The notes: generated by a model from the sequence alone, not told the origin. A DNA stretch of 64,000 nt from Salinicola salarius (GCF_003206135.1 NZ_PZJT01000003.1:227200-291199), one strand, 5' to 3'. Positions 1 through 8,802 are shown, numbered from the stretch's first letter. Program-made: numbers and translations.

Positions 1-30
1 TGTCTGCCCGGCCTTTCTGTCATGCGTCAT
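1..30 (-). CDS. Possible start of a gene running off the left edge
   Basis: Reading leftward after the eboF-like stop there is an ATG at 30 (or in another frame at 23), preceded by a weak GTGGA-type ribosome binding site. Only about ten codons are visible (MTHDRKAGQT), so no product can be named. In ebo clusters the UbiA-type prenyltransferase, the dehydroquinate synthase-like protein and a TIM-barrel isomerase accompany eboF, eboA and eboB. None of those three is elsewhere in this window, so this could be one of them. This is inference from context. Confidence 0.3.
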   Translation of the reverse strand, partial: MTHDRKAGQT

Positions 31-64
31 TCCACGTCAGGATTCGGCGTGGCGTACACTCGTC

Positions 65-1501
65 TCAGGCGCTGGTGACATCGGTAGCGGTCTGGCGTGA
101 CGCCATGTCGATCTCGTCGCCCTCGAACACATGCGCCAGTACCAGCGCCTTGAAGTCCGTCGCGTCGACCGCGCCGTCGGGCAGTAGGCCCGCTTCCGAC
201 GAGATCACCAGCGGCCCCATGGCGGGATCGTCGGTCAACCGGCCGTGGGCGCCCTTGACCAGCGCCGTGTCCTTGAGCGAGATGACATCCAGCAACTGGC
301 GCATGCCCAGCTTGCGCTTGGCCAGACGCCACCCGGCCGACAGCTTGGGCGACTTCAGCGCCGGGTCGAAGAACAGCTCCACCGGGTCGTATCCCGGCTT
401 GCGATGAATGTCGACGGTGCGCGCGTAATCCGGCGCCCGGGCGTCGTCCAGCCAGTAGTAGTAGCTGAACCAGCGATCCGGCTCGGCAATCGCCACCAGC
501 TCTCCCGAGTTGGGGTGATCGAGCCCGTGCTCGCGTTTCTCGCGATCGCCCCAGACCGCTTCCACCCCCTTCAGCCCTTCGAGCACTGCCCGGACCTTCG
601 GAATCTCTTCGGGATCGCGGACGTAGACGTGCGCCACCTGATGATCGGCCACCGCAAAGGCCCGCGACGCGCCGGCATCGAGCTGTTCGCGCTCCTTCTC
701 CCGGCGCACCGCGACCAGGCCCGCCCTGCGCAGGGCGCGATTGATGTGGATGGCGTCACGCACCGGCGTGATTCCGTACTCGGACACCACGATGACCCGT
801 CGTCCTTCCCGCTCGGCCGCGTCGATCAGTTCGCCGCACAGGGCATCGACATCGCGGAGATCGCGCTGCAGTTCGGGGTGTGACAGATCCGGCCCCAGCC
901 GCTGGAGGTTGTAGTCCAGATGCGGCAGGTAGGTCAGCGTCAGCGTCGGATCGCGGGTTTCCATGACATGGCGCGTGGCATCGCTGATCCAGCGACTCGA
1001 GGAGATGTCCGCCATCGGCCCCCAGAAGGTGAACAGCGGAAACGTGCCCAAGCGCTCGTCGAGTTCGTCGTGCAGCGCCGGCGGATAGGTGTAATGTTCG
1101 GGCAGCTTGCGACCGTCGGCGGGATACATCGGCCGGGGTGTCGCGCTCCAGTCCGCCGTCGAATACATGTTGTACCACCAGAACATCTTGGCGCAGGTAA
1201 AGTCGGGATTCTTCCGCTTGCCGGCTTCCCAGATCTTCTCCCCCGCCACCAGCCGATTGGACTGGCGCCAGAACCACACTTCGGACAGATCGCGAAAATA
1301 CCAGCCGTTGGCCACGGCGCCATGCCCGCTTGGCGGCAGGCCGGTCATCAGCGTCGCCTGAACGCTGCAGGTCACCGCAGGTGTCACGGTATTGAGCGGC
1401 CTCGATCCGCCACGCTCGGCGAGACGTTTAAGGGCCGGCGTATGCTTGCCGACCAGTTGGGGGGTCAGCCCCACCACCAGAATGACGAGAGTCTTATTCA
1501 T
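65..1501 (-). CDS. eboF: EboF-like alkaline phosphatase/nucleotide pyrophosphatase family protein
   Basis: A 478-residue type I phosphodiesterase/nucleotide pyrophosphatase family protein. The N-terminus carries the VVGLTP metal-site region, followed by a TCSVQATLMTG nucleophile segment near residue 45 and NGWYFRD, a pattern typical of the ebo-linked members. There is no signal peptide, so it is probably cytoplasmic. Its substrate is unknown. It is transcribed away from eboA and the eboB-like gene across a 324-bp divergent region, which supports the ebo assignment. The family call is firm; the ebo name depends on context. Confidence 0.8.
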   Translation of the reverse strand: MNKTLVILVVGLTPQLVGKHTPALKRLAERGGSRPLNTVTPAVTCSVQATLMTGLPPSGHGAVANGWYFRDLSEVWFWRQSNRLVAGEKIWEAGKRKNPDFTCAKMFWWYNMYSTADWSATPRPMYPADGRKLPEHYTYPPALHDELDERLGTFPLFTFWGPMADISSSRWISDATRHVMETRDPTLTLTYLPHLDYNLQRLGPDLSHPELQRDLRDVDALCGELIDAAEREGRRVIVVSEYGITPVRDAIHINRALRRAGLVAVRREKEREQLDAGASRAFAVADHQVAHVYVRDPEEIPKVRAVLEGLKGVEAVWGDREKREHGLDHPNSGELVAIAEPDRWFSYYYWLDDARAPDYARTVDIHRKPGYDPVELFFDPALKSPKLSAGWRLAKRKLGMRQLLDVISLKDTALVKGAHGRLTDDPAMGPLVISSEAGLLPDGAVDATDFKALVLAHVFEGDEIDMASRQTATDVTSA

Positions 1502-1825
1502 GATTTCTGCCTGCCGATTCAGCCATGGATACCAACCGTCACGAGACGATCGAAACGATATGTAAAGGCTGCATATCAGCTGGGAAGGCGCCAGACAATC
1601 GGCACGAGTTCCGACACGCCATTTTGAGGCGTTATCAGGAAAAAAGCGGTGGTATTGCCGACTCTAAGGATCAGAAATACCGATTTTAAAGAACCAGAAA
1701 ACCCACGCCAAAAAAGGAAATCATCTTCGAATGACGGGCCTTCAATTGGCCAGATAATTGAGCTTGGGGATTGTTTTATCCAGCCGATAGAGTAACGCCA
1801 ACGACAATCGTATCGGGACGCTTAC
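1502..1825. promoter_or_regulatory. Divergent ebo intergenic region with a palindrome
   Basis: This 324-bp non-coding stretch separates eboF from eboA and must hold both promoters. It is more A+T-rich than its surroundings. A perfect inverted repeat TCAATT-N8-AATTGA lies at 1742-1761, about 65 bp before the eboA start, and could be an operator. I could not settle on convincing -35/-10 pairs. No small gene is supported here. Confidence 0.5.
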
Positions 1826-2692
1826 ATGACCGTTACATGCTTCGAACTTCTCCGCGACTGGATCTGCCGCCAGGCGCCCGATCAGGCCAATTGGCTGGAT
1901 GACCGCTATGCCGCGTTCAGCCGGGGCGCCAACGAGCAGGATCTCCATCTCTTCCTCGGCCTGGCGCCGAGACGACTGGGCAAGCAGGACCTGATGCTGT
2001 CGCCGGCGGATCTGGCGCTGGCGAACCAGGCCTATCCCGGCTGGAACCCTGCGGGCTGGAGCCTCGACGGCGCGGCCCGCGTCGCCGCCCTGCTCGCGTT
2101 CGAGGGCCCGCGCCCGTTCGCCGCCATGTTCCAGGATCTGGTCAGAACCGCCGATGCCCGCGAACTGGTCACGCTGTATCGGGGTCTGGCGCTCTATCCC
2201 CAGCCGGAATCACTCGAATTCGAAGTGGGCGAAGGGCTGCGCTCCAACATGCGGGCGGTGTTCGAGTCCATCGTTCATCACAACCCCTATCCGCGCGATC
2301 ACTTCGACGAACATCGCTGGAACCACATGGTGCTCAAGGCGCTGTTCATCGGCAGCGGGCTGGGCGCCATCGTCGGCCTCGACGAGCGCGCCAATGCCGA
2401 GCTGGCGAGAATCCTGCTCGACTACGCCCAGGAGCGCTGGGCCGCGGGGCGTCAGGTCAGCCCGGAGCTGTGGCGCTGCGTCGGCCCGTTCGCGGAGCGG
2501 GTTTCGGCCTACGCGGCCCTGCAGCGCGCGCTGGCGGGAACCCCGACGGAACGCGGCGCCGCCACCCTGGCGTTGATCGCCGCCGATACCCCCGCCGCCC
2601 GAGATCTGCTGTCGACGGCACCGGACACCGCCGCGCTGGCGGCAGACGGCCGCCTCGACTGGAACCACCTTACCCTCCAAGAGGCCGCCTGA
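1826..2692 (+). CDS. eboA: EboA domain-containing protein
   Basis: A 288-residue soluble protein whose N-terminal third has the EboA-type pattern FLGLAPRRLGKQDL, followed by WNPAGWSLDGAARVAALLA. No catalytic motif is visible and its biochemical role is unknown. Ebo loci have been tied to export of the scytonemin monomer in cyanobacteria and to nematode repellence in a pseudomonad, so a role in making or moving a small secondary metabolite is the usual guess. It ends 1 bp before the TatD-like gene starts, so the two are probably co-translated. Confidence 0.8.
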   Translation: MTVTCFELLRDWICRQAPDQANWLDDRYAAFSRGANEQDLHLFLGLAPRRLGKQDLMLSPADLALANQAYPGWNPAGWSLDGAARVAALLAFEGPRPFAAMFQDLVRTADARELVTLYRGLALYPQPESLEFEVGEGLRSNMRAVFESIVHHNPYPRDHFDEHRWNHMVLKALFIGSGLGAIVGLDERANAELARILLDYAQERWAAGRQVSPELWRCVGPFAERVSAYAALQRALAGTPTERGAATLALIAADTPAARDLLSTAPDTAALAADGRLDWNHLTLQEAA

Positions 2693-2693
2693 G

Positions 2694-3629
2694 ATGTTCA
2701 TCGATCCCCACGCCCACATGGTGTCCCGTACCACCGACGACTACGAGGCCATGGCCGCGGCCGGCATCGTGGCGCTGGTCGAACCGGCCTTCTGGGTCGG
2801 CCAGCCGCGCACCTTCGTCGGCACGTATGTGGACTATCTCTCGTCGCTGGTCGGCTGGGAGCGCTTCCGCGCCGGGCAGTTCGGCATTCGCCACTACTGC
2901 ACCATCGGCCTCAACTCCAAGGAGGCCAATAACGAAGCGCTGGCGGAAGGCGTCATGGAGTGGCTGCCGCGCTTTGCCATGAAGGAAGGCGTCGTCGCCA
3001 TCGGCGAGATCGGCTACGACGAGCAGACACCGCTGGAAGACAAGTATTTCCGTGCCCAGTTGACGCTGGCCAGAGAGCTCGGGCTGCCGGTGATGGTGCA
3101 CACGCCGCATCGCGACAAGAAGCGCGGCACCTCGCGCTCGATGGACGTGTGCGAAGAGATGGGGCTGGATCCTTCCTGGGTGGTGATCGACCACAACAAC
3201 GAGGAGACGGTTCGCGAAACGCTGGACCGGGGCTACTGGGCCGGCTTTTCGATCTACCCGTCGACCAAGATGGGCAACGCGCGCATGGTCGAACTGCTCA
3301 GGCAGTACGGCGGCGACCGCATCATCGTCGACAGCGCCTGCGACTGGGGGATTTCCGACTGCCTGGGCGTGCCCAAGACCGCACGGCTGGCGCTCGAATC
3401 CGGCATCGCCGAATCCGTGGTGCGCCAGGTCACCTACGAAAACGCGCTCACCGTCTACGGCAAGAGCGGCCAGATGCAGGCCTCCGACTGGCTGAATCCA
3501 CCGCCCATCGACCAGCGCACCCTGTTCGAGGGCAATTCGATCCTGCGTGGCGGCCGCGATCCCCTGGTCGAGACGCCGGTCCGGCATCGATGCGACAGCC
3601 TGCACGGCGACGATCTGCTGATCGAGTAG
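2694..3629 (+). CDS. eboB: EboB-like TatD-family metal-dependent hydrolase
   Basis: A 311-residue amidohydrolase-fold protein. It shows the TatD-type metal ligands in order: DPHAHM at residues 4-9, GEIGYDEQ near 103, VHTPHRD near 137, IDHNN near 163 and VDSACDWGISD near 212. The DNase-type TatD proteins are shorter (about 260 residues), and members of this longer form occur in ebo clusters. The substrate is unknown. It follows eboA with a 1-bp gap. Downstream genes are unrelated, so this ebo unit is split or reduced on this side. Confidence 0.8.
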   Translation: MFIDPHAHMVSRTTDDYEAMAAAGIVALVEPAFWVGQPRTFVGTYVDYLSSLVGWERFRAGQFGIRHYCTIGLNSKEANNEALAEGVMEWLPRFAMKEGVVAIGEIGYDEQTPLEDKYFRAQLTLARELGLPVMVHTPHRDKKRGTSRSMDVCEEMGLDPSWVVIDHNNEETVRETLDRGYWAGFSIYPSTKMGNARMVELLRQYGGDRIIVDSACDWGISDCLGVPKTARLALESGIAESVVRQVTYENALTVYGKSGQMQASDWLNPPPIDQRTLFEGNSILRGGRDPLVETPVRHRCDSLHGDDLLIE

Positions 3630-3682
3630 CGCCCGCGACCTCGAGCCACCTCCGCCATTTCCAACCGGACTGGCACCCGACG

Positions 3683-3728
3683 CCTCTCGACGGCAAAATG
3701 CGGGCAACTACCGCATGCCGTCGAGAGG
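3683..3728 (+). promoter_or_regulatory. Hairpin that sequesters the RBS of the DUF4870 gene
   Basis: The arms CCTCTCGACGGC (3683-3694) and GCCGTCGAGAGG (3717-3728) are perfectly complementary. Inside them ATGCGG (3698-3703) pairs with CCGCAT (3711-3716) around a 7-nt loop, leaving only an AAA bulge. The 3' arm contains the AGAGGAA ribosome binding site of the gene starting at 3735, so the folded RNA would block translation. It could also serve as an eboB-side terminator, but there is no T-run. Confidence 0.55.
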
Positions 3729-3734
3729 AATCTC

Positions 3735-4112
3735 ATGTCTTCGCCGACCGATAACGTCGTCGCCGAGTCGAACACCGAAGCGAGGCAACCGGACACCACG
3801 CTGGCCATGATCGTCTACGCCCTGCTCCTCGGCGTCTTCGTGACCGGCATCACTCCGGTGATCGGCGTGATCATCGCCTACGTCTATCGCGGCAACGGCC
3901 CACGCTGGCTGGACGAGCACTATCGCTACCATATCCGCACTTTCTGGATCGGGCTGCTCTACGCCTGCATCAGTTGGGTACTGGCCTTCGTGCTGGTCGG
4001 TTTCGTGCTGATGGCGCTGCAGGCCGTGTGGCTGATCGTGCGCTGCGTCATCGGATTCAAGGCATTGCAGGAACGTCGCGCGCCGGACAAGGTCGATAGC
4101 TGGCTGTGGTAA
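3735..4112 (+). CDS. DUF4870-like small membrane protein
   Basis: A 125-residue protein with a polar N-terminus and three predicted membrane segments at about residues 24-50, 70-95 and 97-112. The middle part, GVIIAYVYRGNGPRWLDEHY, and the C-terminal YRAL/FKAL-type helix fit the DUF4870 family. The function of the family is unknown. AGAGGAA precedes the ATG by about 5 nt but lies inside a strong hairpin (3683-3728). The gene stands alone before the acyltransferase at 4181. Confidence 0.7.
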   Translation: MSSPTDNVVAESNTEARQPDTTLAMIVYALLLGVFVTGITPVIGVIIAYVYRGNGPRWLDEHYRYHIRTFWIGLLYACISWVLAFVLVGFVLMALQAVWLIVRCVIGFKALQERRAPDKVDSWLW

Positions 4113-4180
4113 AGCCCGGGTGTGAAGGCTGGGTGGTGAAGCCCGGATGACAAAGACGCCAACCAAAAAAAGAGAAACGC

Positions 4181-5104
4181 ATGATCGAAGGTCTGCAAGC
4201 CCGCGCCATTCATGGACTGTGGCGCCTGCTGTCCCACTGGCGGCTGAAGACGATATGGTCACTGGCGGGGGTCGCCAGCCGGCTGCTCTACGCCTTCTCC
4301 CGCCGTGAGCGCCACGTCAGCCGGCGCAATCTCGAAGTCGCCTACCCGCAGGACAGCAGCACCCAGCGGCGTGAACGGGTGCGTGAAAGCCTGCGCCACT
4401 CCGCGGCCACCATGCTGGAGCTCGGCTTTGCCTGGATCGCCAGGCCGGAACGCGTCGAGGCCGCCATTGTCGAGGTTCACGGCCGCGAGCTGCTGGACGA
4501 CGCGCGGGCCGAGAATCGCGGTGTGATCGTGCTGGCGCCGCATTTCGGCAACTGGGAAGTGCTCAACTTCTGGCTATCCAGCCACTTCCCGTTCACCGCC
4601 ATGTACGAGCCGCCCAAGATTGCCGATCTCGACCCCGTCATCCGTCACGGTCGCGAACGCATGGGGGCGGAGCTGGTGCCGACCAATCCACGAGGCGTCG
4701 CCGCCCTGCTCAAGGCGCTCAAGCGGGCCGAAGCCGTCGGCATCCTGCCCGATCAGGAGCCCAGCTGGGGCAGCGGGGTCTTCGCCGACTTCTTCGGCCG
4801 CCCGGCCTACACCGCCACGCTGCTGCCCAAGCTGGTCGCCCGTACCCAGGCTCGTGTCGTCACCGGCGTCGCCAAGCGCCTGCCCGACGGTCGCGGCTTC
4901 GCGATTCATTTCCTAGCCGCCGACGAACGGGTCTACGACACCGAAGAAGCCACCTCGGCCGCCGGCGTCAATGCCTGTGTCGAATCCGCCATTGCCCTCG
5001 ACCCGGTCCAGTACCAGTGGGAATACAAACGCTGGAAGAAGACCGAGCAGGAGCAGCAGAAAGTCCCCGGGTATCGCCAGCAGCGCCTGTACAGCAAGCG
5101 CTGA
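4181..5104 (+). CDS. LpxL/HtrB-like lysophospholipid or lipid A acyltransferase
   Basis: A 307-residue member of the bacterial lipid A acyltransferase family. The HX4E catalytic motif is visible as HFGNWE (H121, E126), followed by the block LKRAEAVGILPDQEP and the C-terminal QYQWEYKRWK segment typical of the family. An N-terminal hydrophobic stretch near residues 22-36 would anchor it to the inner membrane. It probably transfers a secondary acyl chain during lipid A synthesis, but the acyl and acceptor specificity cannot be read from sequence. An AGAGAAA ribosome binding site lies upstream. Confidence 0.8.
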   Translation: MIEGLQARAIHGLWRLLSHWRLKTIWSLAGVASRLLYAFSRRERHVSRRNLEVAYPQDSSTQRRERVRESLRHSAATMLELGFAWIARPERVEAAIVEVHGRELLDDARAENRGVIVLAPHFGNWEVLNFWLSSHFPFTAMYEPPKIADLDPVIRHGRERMGAELVPTNPRGVAALLKALKRAEAVGILPDQEPSWGSGVFADFFGRPAYTATLLPKLVARTQARVVTGVAKRLPDGRGFAIHFLAADERVYDTEEATSAAGVNACVESAIALDPVQYQWEYKRWKKTEQEQQKVPGYRQQRLYSKR

Positions 5105-5149
5105 TCGTCGTCGAAGGACCGGCGTCGCTGGAAAGCCCTTCGTCGACGA
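5105..5149. terminator. Inverted repeat between convergent genes
   Basis: Arms at 5105-5117 and 5137-5149 match in 12 of 13 positions. They lie between the convergent acyltransferase and pirin genes. There is no clear T-run on either side, so this is a possible bidirectional terminator only. Confidence 0.3.
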
Positions 5150-5157
5150 AAACCGCG

Positions 5158-6030
5158 TTACTGCTCCAATCCGCCGAAGCGCCCGGCCTGGTAATCGTCG
5201 ATCGCCTCGACGATCTCCTCGCGGGTATTCATCACGAACGGGCCGTGGGAGACCACTGGCTCGCCGATCACATCGGCATGACCGAACAGCAACCGGGCAT
5301 CGCTGGACGCGTCGATCTCGACGCCATTCCCTTCACGGTCCAGCTCGACCAGATGCCGTGGTTCGACCGGCTCGTCGCCCACGGTGACCTCGCCGTCGAC
5401 GACATAAAGGAACACCTGCCGCCCGGGCACGACCGGCAACTGCTCGCTCGTGCCGGCCGGGAGCGCCAGGGTCGACATGAACACGTTCGTCTGGCTCTCG
5501 ATCGGCCCGACCGACTTCCCGCTCTCGAATTCACCCGCTATCAGGTTCAACTCCCCGCCGCCGGGCAGGGAAACCGTCGGAATCGACTCGCACTGCAAAC
5601 CGGTATAACGCGGCTCGCTCATCTTCAGCCGCGCCGGCAGATTGATCCACAGCTGCAGGATCTCCAGCGGCCCGCCGTCGCGCAGAAACTCGGGCGGCGA
5701 GACCTCGGCATGGACGATGCCGCTGCCCGCCGTCATCCATTGCACGCCACCGGCATGAATGACGCTCTGATGCTCGGCGCTGTCGGCATGCGCCAGCGAG
5801 CCCTCGAGAATGAAGGTGACGGTTTCGAAGCCCCGATGCGGATGCGGCCCGAACGGCAGCCCGCGATTGTTGGCGGGGTAGACCTGCGGCCCGTGATGGT
5901 TGAGGAACAGGAACGGATCGAGCTGGTCGAGCCCCGGACCCGGCAGTGGCCGGCGGGTCGTCAGATCGCCGATATCGTCGCGGATGGCCGGGTGCTGGGC
6001 GATGACGCCGCGTGGCGTGAAGGCAGACAT
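5158..6030 (-). CDS. Pirin family protein
   Basis: A 290-residue bicupin of the pirin family. The N-terminal cupin has the metal-binding pattern PHPHRGFETVT near residue 63, then VQWMTAGSGIVHAE near 96 with a further histidine. The C-terminal pirin half contains LPAGTSEQLPVVPG. Relatives include YhhW-type quercetinases, and others bind iron without known activity, so the substrate is open. It is convergent with the acyltransferase. The start follows a good AGGAG-type site (AGGAGCCTCTT). Confidence 0.85.
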   Translation of the reverse strand: MSAFTPRGVIAQHPAIRDDIGDLTTRRPLPGPGLDQLDPFLFLNHHGPQVYPANNRGLPFGPHPHRGFETVTFILEGSLAHADSAEHQSVIHAGGVQWMTAGSGIVHAEVSPPEFLRDGGPLEILQLWINLPARLKMSEPRYTGLQCESIPTVSLPGGGELNLIAGEFESGKSVGPIESQTNVFMSTLALPAGTSEQLPVVPGRQVFLYVVDGEVTVGDEPVEPRHLVELDREGNGVEIDASSDARLLFGHADVIGEPVVSHGPFVMNTREEIVEAIDDYQAGRFGGLEQ

Positions 6031-6124
6031 AAGAGGCTCCTGAATAGAATCAGCAAGAAGTCTAGGTCACACCTACCGCAAAAAAAGCGAATGATTTACG
6101 TCCAATCATTGCATGGAGTCGTTT

Positions 6125-6853
6125 TCACCACGGCACGGTCTCGCCGAAGCGGTCGAGATACTCGATGCCCGGCCGGCTTCTCTTCTCCAGCAGGACATCG
6201 ACGATCGGCGGCACCGCCTCTTCCATCGTATAGGGCGCGTCATCTCCACCCAGGTCGGTACGAATCCAGCCCGGCGCCATCACCAGTACTGCCCGCCCGG
6301 TAGCGGCGTGACGCGCCGCGAAGCTGCGCATGAACATGTTGAGCGCTGCCTTGCTGCCCCGGTAGAGCTCACGCATGCCGTTCTCGTTGTTGGCGATGCT
6401 GCCCTGCCCGGAAGACATTACTCCGATTAGTCCTACCGCCGGCACCAGGCCCTCCAAACGCTCGATCACGCGCATCGGACTGAGCGCGTTGGTGATCATG
6501 ACCTGGGTGAATTCCTCGGTGGAGATGGTGCCGGTGGCCTGATCGGGATCCCGGTTGGTGGTCCCGGCGTTGACGAAAAGCAGATCGATCGCGCGTCCCT
6601 TCAAGCGCTCTTGCAACGCTTCGATCTGATCCGGTGCCGTGATGTCGAGGGTTTCGATCTCGACCCGGCCAGGGTTGCCGTCCGCCAGGGTGTGCAACGG
6701 CGTCTGCTCGGCGCCAGCGCGAACCGTACCGATGACGTCCCACTCGGTCTCCGGCGTCGTGCCTCGCGTCAGCAGCTCCGCGGCGATGGCGTGACCCAGC
6801 CCCCGCGAGGCGCCCACGATCAGGGAGGTCAGGCGATTGGCAGATGTCGTCAT
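6125..6853 (-). CDS. Short-chain dehydrogenase/reductase
   Basis: A 242-residue SDR. The nucleotide-binding motif GASRGLG is near the N-terminus, NAG is replaced by the segment VNAGTTN, and the catalytic YRGSK (YxxxK) lies near residue 154 after VMSS. I chose the ATG at 6853 because GAGGT sits about 9 nt upstream and because the family normally starts a few residues before the glycine motif; the longer reading to 6910 adds an unrelated tail. A LysR gene is divergent, so that regulator probably controls it. Substrate unknown. Confidence 0.85.
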   Translation of the reverse strand: MTTSANRLTSLIVGASRGLGHAIAAELLTRGTTPETEWDVIGTVRAGAEQTPLHTLADGNPGRVEIETLDITAPDQIEALQERLKGRAIDLLFVNAGTTNRDPDQATGTISTEEFTQVMITNALSPMRVIERLEGLVPAVGLIGVMSSGQGSIANNENGMRELYRGSKAALNMFMRSFAARHAATGRAVLVMAPGWIRTDLGGDDAPYTMEEAVPPIVDVLLEKRSRPGIEYLDRFGETVPW

Positions 6854-6988
6854 GGGAAGTGACCTCATGGATGTTGGGTTCATCTCCAAGGATGGAGGTC
6901 GGCGTGACAATGCACCAGACGCACAGAATGCACATAATCATTGCACCAAACGCTAGTCCAGAAGCAGGGTCTCGGTTACCGTGAGTCG
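6854..6988. promoter_or_regulatory. SDR/LysR divergent control region
   Basis: This 135-bp gap carries the divergent promoters of the SDR and the LysR gene. TGCACC or TGCACA recurs three times between about 6910 and 6950, which is the kind of spaced element a LysR dimer pair could use. The assignment is tentative. Confidence 0.35.
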
Positions 6989-7909
6989 ATGAACGATATC
7001 GATTTGAACCTCCTCATCGCACTGGATGTGCTGCTGGAAGAGGGCAGCGTGACGGCGGCCGCGAAGCGCTTGAATCTGAGCGCGTCGGCGATGAGCCGCA
7101 CGCTCAAGCGTCTGCGCGAGGCGACGGGAGATCCGCTGCTGGTGCGGGCGGGGCGCGGGCTGGTACCTACCCCCCACGCCTCCTCACTGCGCGATCGCGT
7201 TCATGAACTGGCGCGGGAGTCGCGGTCGGTCCTGCGTCCACGCCCACACGACCTCGATCTCTCGACGCTGGAGCGGACGTTCACCCTGCGCACCAACGCG
7301 TCGTTCGTCGAGCGCTTTTCGGTGCCGCTGGTGAATGCCATTGCGGAAGCCGCGCCGAGGGTGTGCCTGCGCTTCGTGCCCAAGCCGACCAAAGCGATAG
7401 AGCCCCTGCGTGACGGGCAGCTCGACCTCGAGATCGGGGTCATCGAGACCACCGCGCCGGAGCTGCTGACACGGGGGCTATTTCAAGACCGCTTCGTCGG
7501 CGTGGCAGGCGAGGGACACCCGTTGCTCAATGGCACCATCACGCCGGAACGCATTGCCGCGTGCCGGCACGTGATGGCGTCTCCCAGCGGCGAATTCACT
7601 GGACCGATGGAAAACGCGTTGAGCGCACTCAGCCTCGACCGGGAATTCGGCGTCATCGTGCCGGGCTTCTCGGATGCCCTGCGGATCGCTCGCCACACCG
7701 ATCGGATCACGCTGGTACCGCACTCCTGCCTGATGCCGGTGCGACGGCATGAAGATCACAAGCCCCTGGTGGCGTTCGAGCTCCCCACACCGATCGATCC
7801 GTTCACGATCTCGGCGCTGTGGCATCCGCGGCTGGGTGCCGACCCGGCTCATCGCTGGTTCCGGGAACTCGTGATCTCGACCTGCCGCGCGGCCTATCTG
7901 GAACGTTGA
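6989..7909 (+). CDS. LysR-family transcriptional regulator
   Basis: A 306-residue LysR protein. The helix-turn-helix covers residues 3-62 (DLNLLIALDVLLEEGSVTAA, then LNLSASAMSRTLKRLRE), followed by a periplasmic-binding-like effector domain. I chose ATG 6989 because LysR proteins of this branch begin with a short MNDIDLN lead; the reading from 6941 adds 16 unrelated residues. It is divergent from the SDR gene at 6125-6853 and is probably its regulator. The effector is unknown. Confidence 0.85.
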   Translation: MNDIDLNLLIALDVLLEEGSVTAAAKRLNLSASAMSRTLKRLREATGDPLLVRAGRGLVPTPHASSLRDRVHELARESRSVLRPRPHDLDLSTLERTFTLRTNASFVERFSVPLVNAIAEAAPRVCLRFVPKPTKAIEPLRDGQLDLEIGVIETTAPELLTRGLFQDRFVGVAGEGHPLLNGTITPERIAACRHVMASPSGEFTGPMENALSALSLDREFGVIVPGFSDALRIARHTDRITLVPHSCLMPVRRHEDHKPLVAFELPTPIDPFTISALWHPRLGADPAHRWFRELVISTCRAAYLER

Positions 7910-7923
7910 TTTCCCGGCATCGA

Positions 7924-8802
7924 TCATCCGACCTCCCCGGTGCCGGTTGCCGCCAACGCCTCCTCGATCAACGCCACCAGCGGCGACTGGGTCGGCGAGA
8001 GGCGCGAAACCATCACCAGTTCGCGGTAGAACGTCTGTTCTCCCAGCGCCACGATCCTCACCGGCAGCGGTTGACGGTGCCGCCAAAGCCCGGTCAGCGG
8101 AATCAGCGCGACGCCCAGGCCGCACTCCACCATGCGGGCGATGGCGTCGATCTCGTCGAGCTCCAGCCGGATCGCGGGGCGCAACCGCTGTCTTTCGAGA
8201 AAGCGCACCACCTGACGGCCGCCGAAAGAGCCCCGGTCGTAGAGCACCAGCGGGTGGCTTTCGAGCAGCGATTCCACCGTGCCGCCTTCGACATCGGGCG
8301 GTGCGATCAGCACGAACGGTTCGCGAGCGATGACGCGGGAATAGAGATCGCCGGGGAGCGCGAACGGCGGGCGGACGATCAGCGCCATGTCCAGGTCGCC
8401 CTTGTCGACCTGATCGAGCAGCGCCAGCGAGACACCGGGGACCACGCGGGTCATCACGCCCGGCGCCTCGCGGGTCAGCGCCTGCAGTACCTCGGGCAAG
8501 GCCCCGCTCTGCAGGCTGGCGATCGCGCCGAGATGCCACTCGCCGGTCAGGCCGTCCGCCCCGGAGTGCCGGATCCGCTCGGCCAGCGCCAGCATCTCGT
8601 TGGCCTGCGGCAGCAGCCGGCGTCCAGCCGCGTTGAGTCTGACGGCACGCCCGGTGCGCTCGAACAGCGGCTCACCGATATCGGCTTCGAGATTGCGGAT
8701 CTGGGCACTCACTGCGGACTGGGTCAGCCCGACGGCGCTGCCGGCGGCGGAGAAGGTGCCGTGACGGACGACGGCGAGAAAAGTACGAAGTTCTCTCAGC
8801 AT
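7924..8802 (-). CDS. LysR-family transcriptional regulator
   Basis: A 292-residue LysR protein with the HTH at residues 1-60 (LRTFLAVVRHGTFSAAGSAV, then LTQSAVSAQIRNLE) and a C-terminal effector domain containing MVECGLGVALIPLTG. It is divergent from the VOC gene at 8943, with an inverted repeat between them, so it probably controls that gene. It is convergent with the LysR gene at 6989-7909. Confidence 0.85.
   Translation of the reverse strand: MLRELRTFLAVVRHGTFSAAGSAVGLTQSAVSAQIRNLEADIGEPLFERTGRAVRLNAAGRRLLPQANEMLALAERIRHSGADGLTGEWHLGAIASLQSGALPEVLQALTREAPGVMTRVVPGVSLALLDQVDKGDLDMALIVRPPFALPGDLYSRVIAREPFVLIAPPDVEGGTVESLLESHPLVLYDRGSFGGRQVVRFLERQRLRPAIRLELDEIDAIARMVECGLGVALIPLTGLWRHRQPLPVRIVALGEQTFYRELVMVSRLSPTQSPLVALIEEALAATGTGEVG

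Noticed and set aside
3683-3728. Factor-independent terminator for eboB
   Set aside because: No T-run follows and the 3' arm contains the RBS of the next gene, so an mRNA control element fits better; termination is not excluded.
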